From NCBI RefSeq assembly GCF_026107455.2, contig NZ_JAPCHY010000008.1, forward strand, positions 164,566-228,565: a DNA stretch of 64,000 bases, read 5' to 3'. How positions within the stretch are numbered: the first letter of the stretch is position 1; each line of letters begins with the position of its first letter. Under the pieces are notes generated by a model that was not told the DNA's origin, did no database searches, and saw only the letters and a program-made list of their open reading frames with translations. This document shows positions 37,205 through 46,107 of this stretch, one piece after another. Source of the DNA: Xanthomonas chitinilytica (GTDB lineage Bacteria > Pseudomonadota > Gammaproteobacteria > Xanthomonadales > Xanthomonadaceae). A program made the position numbers and the translations under genes.

Positions 37205-37593
37205 GCGGATCGGTGGGGAGCGGGCAGCGTATCGCCTGCTCCCTGCAATCGCGTGCCCGTGGTTTCCTGCCCGGAACGGAAGCACGGAGGGAGCAGGTAT
37301 CGTTCCGCACGGGATGCCAGGGGACGGGGTTGCCCGCAAGGTGGCCGGTCTTTTCCCTCGAGCGGCGCACGTGGCCGGCCCGGCATCGATGCGGCGCTGG
37401 TCGCGCCGCAGGTTCCGCTGATGGTGGGCCGCTGCGGCAGCCCATGCCGCTGCGGGCTTGCCGGCCGCCCGGGAAGGCCACAACCCCGGCGCGCTGCATA
37501 TGATCGCGCGACGGCCCGCCATGTGCGGACGGTGCGGGTAGCACGGCAACGGCCGTCCCGGGGGCGGAGTGCCGGTTTTTCACTGGAGACACC
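37205..37593. other. Intergenic, no feature recognised
   Basis: 389 bp between the cyclodeaminase and CtlX-like genes. No terminator or promoter can be supported. Confidence 0.45.
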
Positions 37594-38508
37594 ATGATCA
37601 CACGTGATGCGGATGGGTTCCTCGCGGCGGCGCGGCAGTGCGCGGCGGATTTCGGGCCGGCCACGGCCCGGGCGGCGTTCCTGGTCTCGCCGGAAGGCTT
37701 CGCGCATGCCACGCAGTCGGCGGCGGACAACCGCTACATGGCCGCACCGGAGGACTTCGACCGCAACACTGCGCTGCGCCAGCATCGCGGGCTGCAGGCG
37801 GCCCTGTCCGAAGACGTGCCGGTGGTCTGTTTCCCCGGCCATGCGGAAATGCCCGACGGGGTGTTTCCCAACAACGTGTTCGCCACCGCGGCGCGGCGGC
37901 TGGTGGTGGGGCGCATGCGCCACCCGGTGCGCCAGCGCGAAGCCGCCCGCGGCGACATCCGCGCATTCTTCGCCGACGTGCTGGGCTACGGAACGATCGA
38001 CCTGTCCACGCAGCGGCATCCCTGCGAGCTCACCGGCGCGCTGGTGATCGACCGCGCGCGCGGGCTGGGCTTCTGCGGGTTGTCCGAGCGCTGCGACGAG
38101 GCCGGCGCGGCATTGATGCACGAGGCACTGGGCCTGCGCGCGACCTGGATGTTCGACCTGGCCGAAGGCGAATACCACACCAATGTGCTGCTGGCAGTGC
38201 TGGCCGGCCGCGCGGCGCTGTTCTGCGCGGATGGATTCGCCGAACCGGTGCAGGCCGGGCGGGTACTCGATGCGCTGTACGGCCCGCACCTGGTCCGGCT
38301 GTCGGCCGCCGAGCAGGCCGCGTTCGCCGGCAATGCCATCGCGCTGTCCGAGCGCAATGTGTGGATGAGCCGGCGTGCGGCCGATGCGTTGTCCGGGGAC
38401 AACCGCCGCATGCTGGCGGCGGCGGGATTCGCCGTGCGCGGGGTGGAACTGGACGCCATCGAAGCGGCCGGCGGCTCGCTGCGCTGCTGCGTGGCCGAGA
38501 TCTACTGA
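37594..38508 (+). CDS. ctlX: Arginine deiminase-related (CtlX-like) citrulline hydrolase
   Basis: 304 residues, guanidino-group-modifying (pentein) fold. Visible elements: EMPDGVFPNNVFAT (Asp/Asn-rich active-site loop), CELTGALVID, the catalytic His in GEYHTNVLLAVLAG, and a C-terminal nucleophile Cys in SLRCCVAEIY. The short single-domain form resembles the amidinotransferase-like proteins now named citrulline utilisation hydrolase CtlX. Position after ornithine cyclodeaminase supports citrulline to ornithine hydrolysis feeding proline synthesis. The exact substrate is inferred. GGAGAC precedes the ATG. Confidence 0.85.
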   Translation: MITRDADGFLAAARQCAADFGPATARAAFLVSPEGFAHATQSAADNRYMAAPEDFDRNTALRQHRGLQAALSEDVPVVCFPGHAEMPDGVFPNNVFATAARRLVVGRMRHPVRQREAARGDIRAFFADVLGYGTIDLSTQRHPCELTGALVIDRARGLGFCGLSERCDEAGAALMHEALGLRATWMFDLAEGEYHTNVLLAVLAGRAALFCADGFAEPVQAGRVLDALYGPHLVRLSAAEQAAFAGNAIALSERNVWMSRRAADALSGDNRRMLAAAGFAVRGVELDAIEAAGGSLRCCVAEIY

Positions 38509-39002
38509 GCCGTCGCATCGCGCCGCCCTGCCGGGCGCCGGCGCAGCGGGGAAATGCCATGAGCGGCGGGCAGGACCATTGCCGATGCCCCCGCGCAGGC
38601 GGGAAGCGCTCTCCAACAGTCCGCAGGCGGGTCACCCCGCGTCGAACGTTGCGGCCCGGCCGGACCCTGCAGCGTCGTCCCGGCGCAGGTGGAAAAGCTT
38701 CGCGACGGCACGAGTGCAGGTCATGGCCTGGCCTTCCTGGATGAACGCCGCTGGTGATTGGCCATGACCAGCGATCCGGTTGTTGAAGGACATTCCGGTT
38801 GTCGAAAGCGCTTCCCATCGGTGCGGAAGGGCGATGGGCTTTTGTTGGCGGCCCCGCGCCTGGAACACGCGCCTCCGCCCCGGGCTTGCCGGTGGGTCGC
38901 CGCGGCGCCGGGCGCAGCGTGCGGCCAATCATGAAGACGGTCGGGGACCGCCTCCCGGATCGGCGTCTGCTCCAATGTGCCCGTCCGGTAGGGCCGGCGA
39001 CA
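38509..39002. other. Intergenic, no feature recognised
   Basis: 494 bp between convergent genes. No hairpin followed by a T-run, repeat or credible frame was found. Confidence 0.45.
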
Positions 39003-39626
39003 TCAGAACGGCGCCGCCGAATGCAGCGACAGCGGCTTTCCTTCCAGCGGATGGTTGAAGCACAGATGGCTGGCATGGAGGCACACCCGCGGTGCCGGTC
39101 CGGCGCCGTAGAACGCATCGCCGACGATGGGGTGGCCGATGCTGGCCAGGTGCACGCGCAGCTGGTGGCTGCGCCCGGTCACCGGCTCCAGCGCCAGCCG
39201 CGATCGATTGCGCGAAGCATCGCGCGCCAGCACCTTCCAGCGGGTCAGCGCCGGCTTGCCCCGTTCCATGTCCACCATCTGCCGCGGGCGGTTGGGCCAG
39301 TCGCAGATCAGCGGCAATGCGATCTCGCCCTCGTCGTCGGCGACCAGTCCCTGCACCAGCGCGTCGTAGCGCTTCGTCACCTGCCGGCGCTCGAACAGCG
39401 AGGACAGCGCCGCCTGCATCGGCTTGCCGCGCGCGAACAGCATCAGGCCGGAAGTGACCTGGTCGAGCCGGTGCACGGTCAGCGCGTCGGGGTGCATCGC
39501 CTGCAGGCGCGCTGCCACGCAGTCCTGGTTCCCGGGCGCGCGTCCGGGAACCGAAAGCAGGCCCGCGGGCTTTTCGACGACGAGCAGGTACGGGTCGGCA
39601 TGGTGAAGGGTGAGATCGGTATCCAC
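39003..39626 (-). CDS. rluA: Pseudouridine synthase RluA
   Basis: 207 residues from a GTG at 39626. Isomerises U746 of 23S rRNA and U32 of some tRNAs. The catalytic motif is TVHRLDQVTSGLMLFA (Asp in HRLD). Many segments match E. coli RluA: GLLSVPGR, LPLICDWPNRPRQMV, GKPALTRWKV, TGRSHQLRVHLASIGHPIVGDAFY. There is no S4 domain, which is typical of RluA rather than RluC/D. No ATG exists in the right place, so GTG was chosen by the alignment of the N-terminus. Confidence 0.92.
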   Translation of the reverse strand: MDTDLTLHHADPYLLVVEKPAGLLSVPGRAPGNQDCVAARLQAMHPDALTVHRLDQVTSGLMLFARGKPMQAALSSLFERRQVTKRYDALVQGLVADDEGEIALPLICDWPNRPRQMVDMERGKPALTRWKVLARDASRNRSRLALEPVTGRSHQLRVHLASIGHPIVGDAFYGAGPAPRVCLHASHLCFNHPLEGKPLSLHSAAPF

Positions 39627-39949
39627 GCGGGGCCCGCGGCTGCTTTCATGGTTCGGGAAGGGCAATAGGGTAGCGTCGGGGCGGCCGACATGGCGGGAAC
39701 AGCACGTGGCTGGCGGCCATCGGGACATGCCGATTCGACGGTTTCCGCACGGCCGATCCGCCGTGCATGCCGCGTGATGACCGGTAAGGGTCAAGAATTC
39801 CCTTTCCCACCCGATAGTTGTATAGATGGACGACGGCCCGCCCGACCAGGCGGCCGGGATGACGCGCGATATCGACCTCTCCGGGCCAGAGCGCCTGGCG
39901 GGGCACGGATCTTCCGTTGGTCCATCGTCGCCGCCGAGGAGCAGGGGCC
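39627..39949. other. Divergent intergenic region, weak promoter candidate
   Basis: 323 bp between rluA and the GGDEF-EAL gene. A weak sigma-70-like pair, TTCCCT at 39798 and TATAGA at 39821 with a 17-bp spacer, points toward the GGDEF-EAL gene. No other feature is seen. Confidence 0.35.
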
Positions 39950-42649
39950 ATGGCAGTACCGGAGTCGACGCGAGCGCAGCAGGACGGTGGCACCGGGCCG
40001 GGCGCGGCGCGTACGCCCCTGCTCGCGTCCTCGGCCTGGGCACTGGCGGCGCTGCTGGCCGGGTTGCTGCTCACCGCGGAGATGGCGCGTCGCGAATGGC
40101 TGCAGGAGCGATTGCATGCCGACTCCCTGCAGCGCTCGCTGGCCGACGCCGCGCAGGAACGCATGCGCGACTCGCTGGAAGGCGCCGCGCTGGCGCTGCG
40201 TTCGATGCAGACCGTGTTCCTTTCCAGCGACCGCATGGACCAGCAGGCCTTCGTCCAGTACCAGCAGAACCTGCGTTCGCAGGAACTGGTGCAGGGCTAT
40301 GTGCTTACCGGCTTCGCACGCCGGCAAGCGGATCCGGCCGCGCCCGCGCAGGCCAGCTATCGCTACGAATTCATCGCCCCGCTGCAGGGCAACGAAGTCC
40401 TGCTCGGGTTCGACATCAACCAGCAGCCGGAGAACCTGAAGGCGCTGCAGCGCGCCCGTGATGCCGATGTGCCGACCGCCTCGGCGCCGTTTCCGCTGCT
40501 GCAGTTCGAGGAGGCGGGTGGCGCCACCGCGCTCGGCATCACCGTGCGCCTGCCGGTGTACTCGCGTGGTCTCAGGCCAACGAGCGTGGAGGAGCGCCGG
40601 GCCCGCGAACTGGGGGCGCTGGCGGTCAGCCTGCGGCTGGAACCGATGGTGCGGGAGGCCCTGCAGGGCCGGATCCTGGAGCACATGCACGTGGACATCC
40701 GCGACCTGGATGCGGCCCCGGGGCAGGAGCAGGTGTTCGCGTCCGGGACGGCGACCGCGGCGGGGGTTCCGCTGCAGGTCCGGCAGCTGGACTTCGGCGG
40801 CCGCCGCTGGGAATTGCGCCTGTGGCCGCGCGTGGAGATCGCCGAGTGGGGGCAGTTGCGCTTGATCGTCATCGCCGGCAGCACGATCAGCGTGCTTCTG
40901 GCCCTGTTCCTGTGGTCGCAGATCACCACCCATCGCCGCGCGGTGGAGCTGGGGCGGCGCATGAGCGCGCGCTTCGGCGAGAGCGAGGCCCGCTTCCGGG
41001 TGCTCAACGAACTGCTGCCGGCGCTGGTGCTGCTGGCCGACGGCCGCGATGGCCGCATCACCTACGCCAACCAGGCCGCACGCCAGCAACTGGGCGGCGT
41101 GGTCGACAGCGCGCTGGTGTCGCTGTTCGCCGACCGGCAACAGGGCGAACAGGCGATCGCGGCCACTACCACCCACGGCGGCTGGAGCAGCCAGGAAACG
41201 GTGATCGTGTCCGGTACCGGCGCCGGGTTCTGGGCCAACGCCTCGCTCGCCGGGGTCGAGGTGGACGCGGCGCCGCACCTGCTGATGGTCGCCACCGACA
41301 CCAGCGCCCAGCGCGAGATGACCGAGCGGCTGCGCTACCAGGCCGCCCATGACGAACTCACCGGGCTGCGCAACCGCCGCGAGTTCGAGCGGTTGCTGCG
41401 CCTGGCGCTGGCCGAGCGCGCCGGCAACCCCGCCGCCGCCCCGTTCGCGCTGCTGTACATCGACCTGGACCAGTTCAAGCTCATCAACGACCTTTCCGGG
41501 CACATGGCCGGCGACCAGTTGCTGGTGCAGCTGGTGCATGCGGTGCGCCAGCACCTGCGCGACGGCGACCTGCTGGCGCGGCTCGGCGGCGACGAGTTCG
41601 GGCTGCTGGCGTTCGACGTGGATCCGGAGCAGGCCGCCGCGCTGGCCGAGCAGATGCGCTGCTGCATCGAAAGCGTGGCCTTCCTCTGGCAGGACCGCAC
41701 CTACACCGCGAGCGCCAGCATCGGCCTGGTGATGGTCGATCGCGACGGCTGCACGCTCAAGGACCTGCTGGCGTGGGCCGACAGCGCCTGCTACCAGGCG
41801 AAGGAGAATGGCCGCAACCGGGTGTGGGTGTATCGCGAGGACGACGACACCACGCGCCGCATGGGCGAAATGGAATGGACCAACCGCCTGCGCTGGGCGC
41901 TGGAGCAGGACCGCCTGCTGCTGGATTACCAGGAAGTCGTGGCGCTGGACCCGGCGCAGTGCAAGGCGAAGCACATCGAACTGCTGCTGCGCATGCGCGA
42001 CGAGGAGGGCGGCGTGGTGTTGCCCGGCGCGTTCCTGACCGCCGCCGAACGCTACGGGCTGATGCCGGCGGTGGACCGCTGGGTGATCCGCGCGGCGCTG
42101 GCCAACTTCGCCCGGCTGCATCCCAGCGGCGCGCAGCTGGGCACCTGCGCCATCAACCTGTCGGGGGCCAGCATCGAGGACGAGGGGCTGGCCGATTTCA
42201 TCCTCGCCGCGATCGACGAGTACGCCGTGCCCGCGCAGCAGCTGTGCCTGGAGATCACCGAGACGGTGGCGGTGCGCGACCTGCTGCGCGTGGTGCGGGT
42301 GATCGAGCGCCTGCGTGCGGTCGGCTGCAGGATCGCGCTGGACGATTTCGGCGCCGGCATGTCCTCGTTCGGCTATCTGAAGAACCTGCCGGTGGACGTC
42401 ATCAAGATCGATGGCAGCTTCGTCCGCGACCTGGGCCGCGATCCGATGAGCCGGATCATCGTCGATGCGGTGACCCGGATCGGCCACCAGCGCGGACTGA
42501 AGGTGGTAGCCGAGTGGGTCGACGACGAGAACAGCCTGGCGGTGCTGCGCGATCTGGGGGTGGACTATGCCCAGGGTTTCGCCCTGCATCGTCCCGAGCG
42601 GGTGCTGTTCCAGCGCGAGGACCACGGACGCATCCCGCGCCGCGCCTAG
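39950..42649 (+). CDS. CHASE-PAS-GGDEF-EAL membrane cyclic-di-GMP enzyme
   Basis: 899 residues from the ATG at 39950 (GAGGAGCAGGGG upstream). Order: membrane helix about 25-45, a periplasmic CHASE-like sensor to about 300, a second helix (LIVIAGSTISVLLALFL, about 304-322), a PAS domain with GRITYANQAARQQLGG, GGDEF (LARLGGDEFGLLAF, intact GGDEF near residue 546) and EAL. In the EAL domain, IELLLR replaces EALLR but keeps the Glu; LSGASIEDEG, CLEITETVAV, LDDFGAGMSSFGYLK and VIKIDGSFV are conserved, so both diguanylate cyclase and phosphodiesterase activities are plausible. It senses an unknown periplasmic ligand. Confidence 0.93.
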   Translation: MAVPESTRAQQDGGTGPGAARTPLLASSAWALAALLAGLLLTAEMARREWLQERLHADSLQRSLADAAQERMRDSLEGAALALRSMQTVFLSSDRMDQQAFVQYQQNLRSQELVQGYVLTGFARRQADPAAPAQASYRYEFIAPLQGNEVLLGFDINQQPENLKALQRARDADVPTASAPFPLLQFEEAGGATALGITVRLPVYSRGLRPTSVEERRARELGALAVSLRLEPMVREALQGRILEHMHVDIRDLDAAPGQEQVFASGTATAAGVPLQVRQLDFGGRRWELRLWPRVEIAEWGQLRLIVIAGSTISVLLALFLWSQITTHRRAVELGRRMSARFGESEARFRVLNELLPALVLLADGRDGRITYANQAARQQLGGVVDSALVSLFADRQQGEQAIAATTTHGGWSSQETVIVSGTGAGFWANASLAGVEVDAAPHLLMVATDTSAQREMTERLRYQAAHDELTGLRNRREFERLLRLALAERAGNPAAAPFALLYIDLDQFKLINDLSGHMAGDQLLVQLVHAVRQHLRDGDLLARLGGDEFGLLAFDVDPEQAAALAEQMRCCIESVAFLWQDRTYTASASIGLVMVDRDGCTLKDLLAWADSACYQAKENGRNRVWVYREDDDTTRRMGEMEWTNRLRWALEQDRLLLDYQEVVALDPAQCKAKHIELLLRMRDEEGGVVLPGAFLTAAERYGLMPAVDRWVIRAALANFARLHPSGAQLGTCAINLSGASIEDEGLADFILAAIDEYAVPAQQLCLEITETVAVRDLLRVVRVIERLRAVGCRIALDDFGAGMSSFGYLKNLPVDVIKIDGSFVRDLGRDPMSRIIVDAVTRIGHQRGLKVVAEWVDDENSLAVLRDLGVDYAQGFALHRPERVLFQREDHGRIPRRA

Positions 42650-42810
42650 CCGGTGCGGGCACCCGCGTTGCCGTGCGGGTGTCGCTTCCGTTTCCGCGAA
42701 CGACGTTGCTGCCGCGCTTCGCGGCGGCGCTCGACCGTCGCGCCGCATGCTCCGGGGGAGGATTGAATGCGGCGTGCCGCTGCCGTCGGGAACAACCGTA
42801 TGGCAACTGC

Positions 42811-42874
42811 AGGAGCGACCTGAGCCGCGACGGGGCATTGCCGGGAAAGCCCCGTCGCGACTCAGGTCGCTCCT
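42811..42874. repeat. REP-like palindromic element
   Basis: Arms of 26 bases beginning AGGAGCGACCTGAG with one mismatch (25 of 26), around loop ATTGCCGGGAAA. It belongs to the same family as 60578-60640: a GTAGGAGCGAC then GTCGCGAC unit. Such hairpins are scattered in xanthomonad genomes. The right arm reaches into the stop codon of the next minus-strand gene. Confidence 0.85.
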
Positions 42875-44231
42875 ACATGCATTCGCGCGAGCCGTTTTCC
42901 GCGGCGAGCAGCTGTTTCTCGCGTTCGGCCAGAACGGCGCAGGTGTCGTCCGCGTTTGCCGGGTTGTCGCAACCGGCGCGGATCCGTTCGAGCTGCAGGC
43001 GCAGGCGGCGGTCGTTCTCCCACCTGCAGCGCTCGCGGCCGGCTTCGCCGCGCTGCCGTGGCGGCACCGCCGTCCAGCCGCGGTTCCACCAGGGCGAGAA
43101 GCTGCCGGCGGTCTGGACAGTCGCCGCCTTCACGCGTCCTTCCAGCCCGGGGAAGAGCTGCAGCATCGCCGCCGCCATCAGCGCCGGGTCGGTGCGGCGC
43201 GGCAGCGCGGTGTCGCAGTCCATGCGCGCCGGATCGAAGCCGGGTGGATGCAGGCGGACGGTGGCGTACATGCGGAACGGATCGTCCGGCAGCTCCTGGA
43301 CGGTGCGCCCGTCCTTGCCGGGCACCGGCGCCATGCCGGTCACGCGATAGACGCTGTCCCGCAGTGGCGGTGCTTCGGCCAGCGTCAACGTGCCGAGCGG
43401 CTTGCCGCCGCCGCCGAGCTGGCCGGCGAGGAACAACAGCGGGAATGCGCTGGTGGAGAAGATGCCGCGCATCTGCAGGTGGCATTGCGGTACCCGGTTG
43501 CGTGATCCGGGCGTCGCCAGGCCCCCGGCTTGTCCGCTCAATTCGACGGTATGCGGAAGCAGTTCCAGCGGGATCTGCTGCGGGCCGACCTGCAGCGTGG
43601 CCGTAACCCGTTCGGGCACGTCCGACATGCGCGGGAACCGGGCCACCGCCTGCAGGCCGGTTTCGAGGACGGCGAGCCGGTCGCCGGCGATGATGCCGCC
43701 GGCGGCGATCTGCATCTGGCCGTCGTGGAACCGGTAATGGCTGGGGACTTCCGCGCGCAGGGTGTAATCGCCGCTGCGGCTGCGCACGCGATAGCGGATC
43801 TGCCGCGAGGCGATCTGCAGGGTAGGCGTCAGCACCCGCACTAGCGCCGCGCGGTCGGCGGGGCTGTCCTGTCGCAGCTCGAGTGCGATGCGGGTGGAGG
43901 GATAGCCCCGCAGCTTGTCCAGGTGATGGTGCAGTTCCGCCTTGTCGGGGAAGCTCACGATCACGGCGGAGAAACCCGCGATCGCCGCCGCCAGCACCAC
44001 CCAGTTCCAGTGCGGCGGCAGCAGCGCAGGAGCATCGGTTGCCGGTACCCGCCGCGGTGGTCGCGCTGGCCGAACCCGTGTGCGGACGTCGGCGCTGTCC
44101 TGTGCCCGCACCGGGCGCAGCAACCGCTGCAGGTACATCAGCAGGCGGCCGAGCAGGGCGGCCGACAGCGCCGCGGCCAGCGGTAGCGCCACGATGGCCA
44201 GCATCAACAGGAACGGGTGCAGCAGACTCAT
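42873..44231 (-). CDS. Hypothetical membrane protein
   Basis: 452 residues from the ATG at 44231. Two hydrophobic segments: one N-terminal (FLLMLAIVALPLAAALSAALLG) and another near residue 75 (WVVLAAAIAGFSAVIVSF). A long soluble region follows, presumably periplasmic, with GYPSTRIALELRQDSPADRAALVRVL and paired Cys (DCDTALP, RIRAGCDNPANADDTC). No family is recognised. Its TAG stop is supplied by the adjoining REP-like element, so the C-terminus may be altered compared with relatives. Confidence 0.75.
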   Translation of the reverse strand: MSLLHPFLLMLAIVALPLAAALSAALLGRLLMYLQRLLRPVRAQDSADVRTRVRPARPPRRVPATDAPALLPPHWNWVVLAAAIAGFSAVIVSFPDKAELHHHLDKLRGYPSTRIALELRQDSPADRAALVRVLTPTLQIASRQIRYRVRSRSGDYTLRAEVPSHYRFHDGQMQIAAGGIIAGDRLAVLETGLQAVARFPRMSDVPERVTATLQVGPQQIPLELLPHTVELSGQAGGLATPGSRNRVPQCHLQMRGIFSTSAFPLLFLAGQLGGGGKPLGTLTLAEAPPLRDSVYRVTGMAPVPGKDGRTVQELPDDPFRMYATVRLHPPGFDPARMDCDTALPRRTDPALMAAAMLQLFPGLEGRVKAATVQTAGSFSPWWNRGWTAVPPRQRGEAGRERCRWENDRRLRLQLERIRAGCDNPANADDTCAVLAEREKQLLAAENGSRECM

Positions 44232-44715
44232 CCGGCGGCCACGGGAACGGAGAGGGCGGCCATCATGCCCCAGCCGCAGTTTGCGGTGCTTGTCCGGATG
44301 CGCCGGTGTGCCGTCTGCGCGGGACGAGTGCCAAGGGAGATGCGTGGACCGCGCTCGAGGGAACATCGCAGCCAATGCCGCCGACGCGGGCGCCGGCAAA
44401 GGAAGCGAGCGCGTTCAATGCGGAAAACATGCGGGACCCGGATCGCCGATGCGTTCGGCTTCGGCACGGCGCCGATGCCGGCGACGGGGCCATGCCCGCC
44501 ATGTCGGCAACGGCATTGGCGGGCCAGCCGCTGCCTCTGCCCTGGCTCCCGCGGCCCTGGCCGGGAAAAGACCAGGGTGCTGGATGACCAGCCTGCGGAT
44601 CGTGGAAGAACGCTTCCCGCCACGACCCGCCACTCGACTGTTGAAGAACTCTTCGGCAGAAGCCCCCGACTGTCGGAAGGCGCTGAGCGGGGATGACGGG
44701 TCCTGCCGGGCATCC
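44232..44715. other. Intergenic, no feature recognised
   Basis: 484 bp between two minus-strand genes. Plus-strand frames here are Arg/Pro-rich shadows. Confidence 0.45.
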
Positions 44716-45969
44716 CTACTTTTCCCGGGCGACGTCCATGATCAGCTGGGCGGCCAGGTACAGCCGGCGCGGGATCGCATCGACGAGCACGTACTCGTCG
44801 TCGTTGGTGTGGTAGCCGTAGCCCGGCAGGCCCAGTGCCTCGATCACCGGCTTGCCCGAGCGCGCGGCGAAGGCGGCATCCGTTCCGCCGCCGATGATCG
44901 GCGCCACCGCCAGCTCGTGGCCGAGGCTGCCGTAGATGGCGACGGCCCTGGCGATCAGGGCCTTGCTGGCGTCGTCGGCGGTGAAGGCCGGGCGGCCGGG
45001 GTCGGTCGCGATCTCGATGCGGGTGCCTTCGATGCCCGGTTCGGCCGCGCGCTGCGCGACATCCGCCACCAGCGCCTCGAACGAGGCGTTGGTCGGGTAG
45101 CGCACGTCCGCTTCCAGCGTGGCGCTGTCCGGGACGATGTTGCGCACCGCGCCGGCGCGGGCCACGGTCCAGTTGAAACGCAGCTTGCCGGGGCCCTGGT
45201 CCAGGTCGGTGGTGCGCTGGACGAAATCGGCGGCGGCCACCAGCGCATTGGCGCCGAGTTCCGGGGCGACGCCGGCGTGCGCCGACTTCCCGCTGACGGT
45301 GGCCACCACCGAGCCGATGCCGGAGGTGCCGTAGGTCAGGCCTTCGGGGCGGATGCCGGTCGGCTCGAACGAGAAGATGGCATCGCTCTCGCCGGCCAGC
45401 TTCTCGATCAGCGCGCTGGAGCCGGCCGAGCCCTGCTCCTCGTCGGTGTTGAACAGCACCGTGAGGGTGCCGAAATCGCCGAATCCACGATCCTGCAGCA
45501 GCTTGATCGCATGCAGGATGACGGCGATGCCCGACTTCGCGTCGGCGATGCCGGGGCCGTAGGCGCGGTTGCCGTCGACCCGGAACGGCGCCAGCGCCAG
45601 GCTGCCGCGGGTGTACACGGTGTCCATGTGCGCCATCAACAGCAGGTTGCTGCCGCCATCGCCGCGCAGGCGGCCGACGATGTTCTCGCCCACGCTGGCG
45701 CCGCCCACGCGCGCGCCGGTGGTCGGGTGGCGGGTGACGGAGAAGCCGAGCGCCTGCAGCTGCTTTTCCAGCAGGTCGCTCATCTCGGCCATGCCGACCG
45801 CATCGTCGGTACCGGTCTCGGTGTCGACCAGGCGCTCGAGCGTGGCCAGCGTGGCCGGGGCTTCCGCAGTGGCCGCGGCGAGCAGCGCGTCGTCGCGCAC
45901 GACGGCGGTTTGCGCCCAGGCGGGCGCGATGCAGCAGGCGAGCAGGATGGCGATGGATTTCGGGAACAT
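44716..45969 (-). CDS. M20-family metallopeptidase, glutamate carboxypeptidase type
   Basis: 417 residues with a signal peptide (SIAILLACCIAPAWAQ). Removes C-terminal glutamate from peptides or folates in the family (carboxypeptidase G2 type). Two-zinc ligands and catalytic residues: LLLMAHMDTVY (His, Asp), GIADAKSGIAV (bridging Asp), FNTDEEQGSAGS (catalytic Glu pair) and GYGYHTNDDEYV (C-terminal His). The dimerisation domain contains VSGKSAHAGVAPELG. It stands alone; periplasmic. Confidence 0.93.
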   Translation of the reverse strand: MFPKSIAILLACCIAPAWAQTAVVRDDALLAAATAEAPATLATLERLVDTETGTDDAVGMAEMSDLLEKQLQALGFSVTRHPTTGARVGGASVGENIVGRLRGDGGSNLLLMAHMDTVYTRGSLALAPFRVDGNRAYGPGIADAKSGIAVILHAIKLLQDRGFGDFGTLTVLFNTDEEQGSAGSSALIEKLAGESDAIFSFEPTGIRPEGLTYGTSGIGSVVATVSGKSAHAGVAPELGANALVAAADFVQRTTDLDQGPGKLRFNWTVARAGAVRNIVPDSATLEADVRYPTNASFEALVADVAQRAAEPGIEGTRIEIATDPGRPAFTADDASKALIARAVAIYGSLGHELAVAPIIGGGTDAAFAARSGKPVIEALGLPGYGYHTNDDEYVLVDAIPRRLYLAAQLIMDVAREK

Positions 45970-46107
45970 TGCATGGATCTCCTATCGGGATGTCCCGGTG
46001 CGATGGTCTCAGTTCGGCCGCACCGGCGCCAGCCGAGCCACCGGCATGGCCGGCGTGGAGCCGCGCACGCTCTACAATGCCGGGTTCGCACAAGGGGAAT
46101 GGATGGA

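Noticed and set aside
39791..42838. Open frame of 1015 codons on the minus strand
   Set aside because: Shadow of the GGDEF-EAL gene; no signal peptide, motif or ribosome site.
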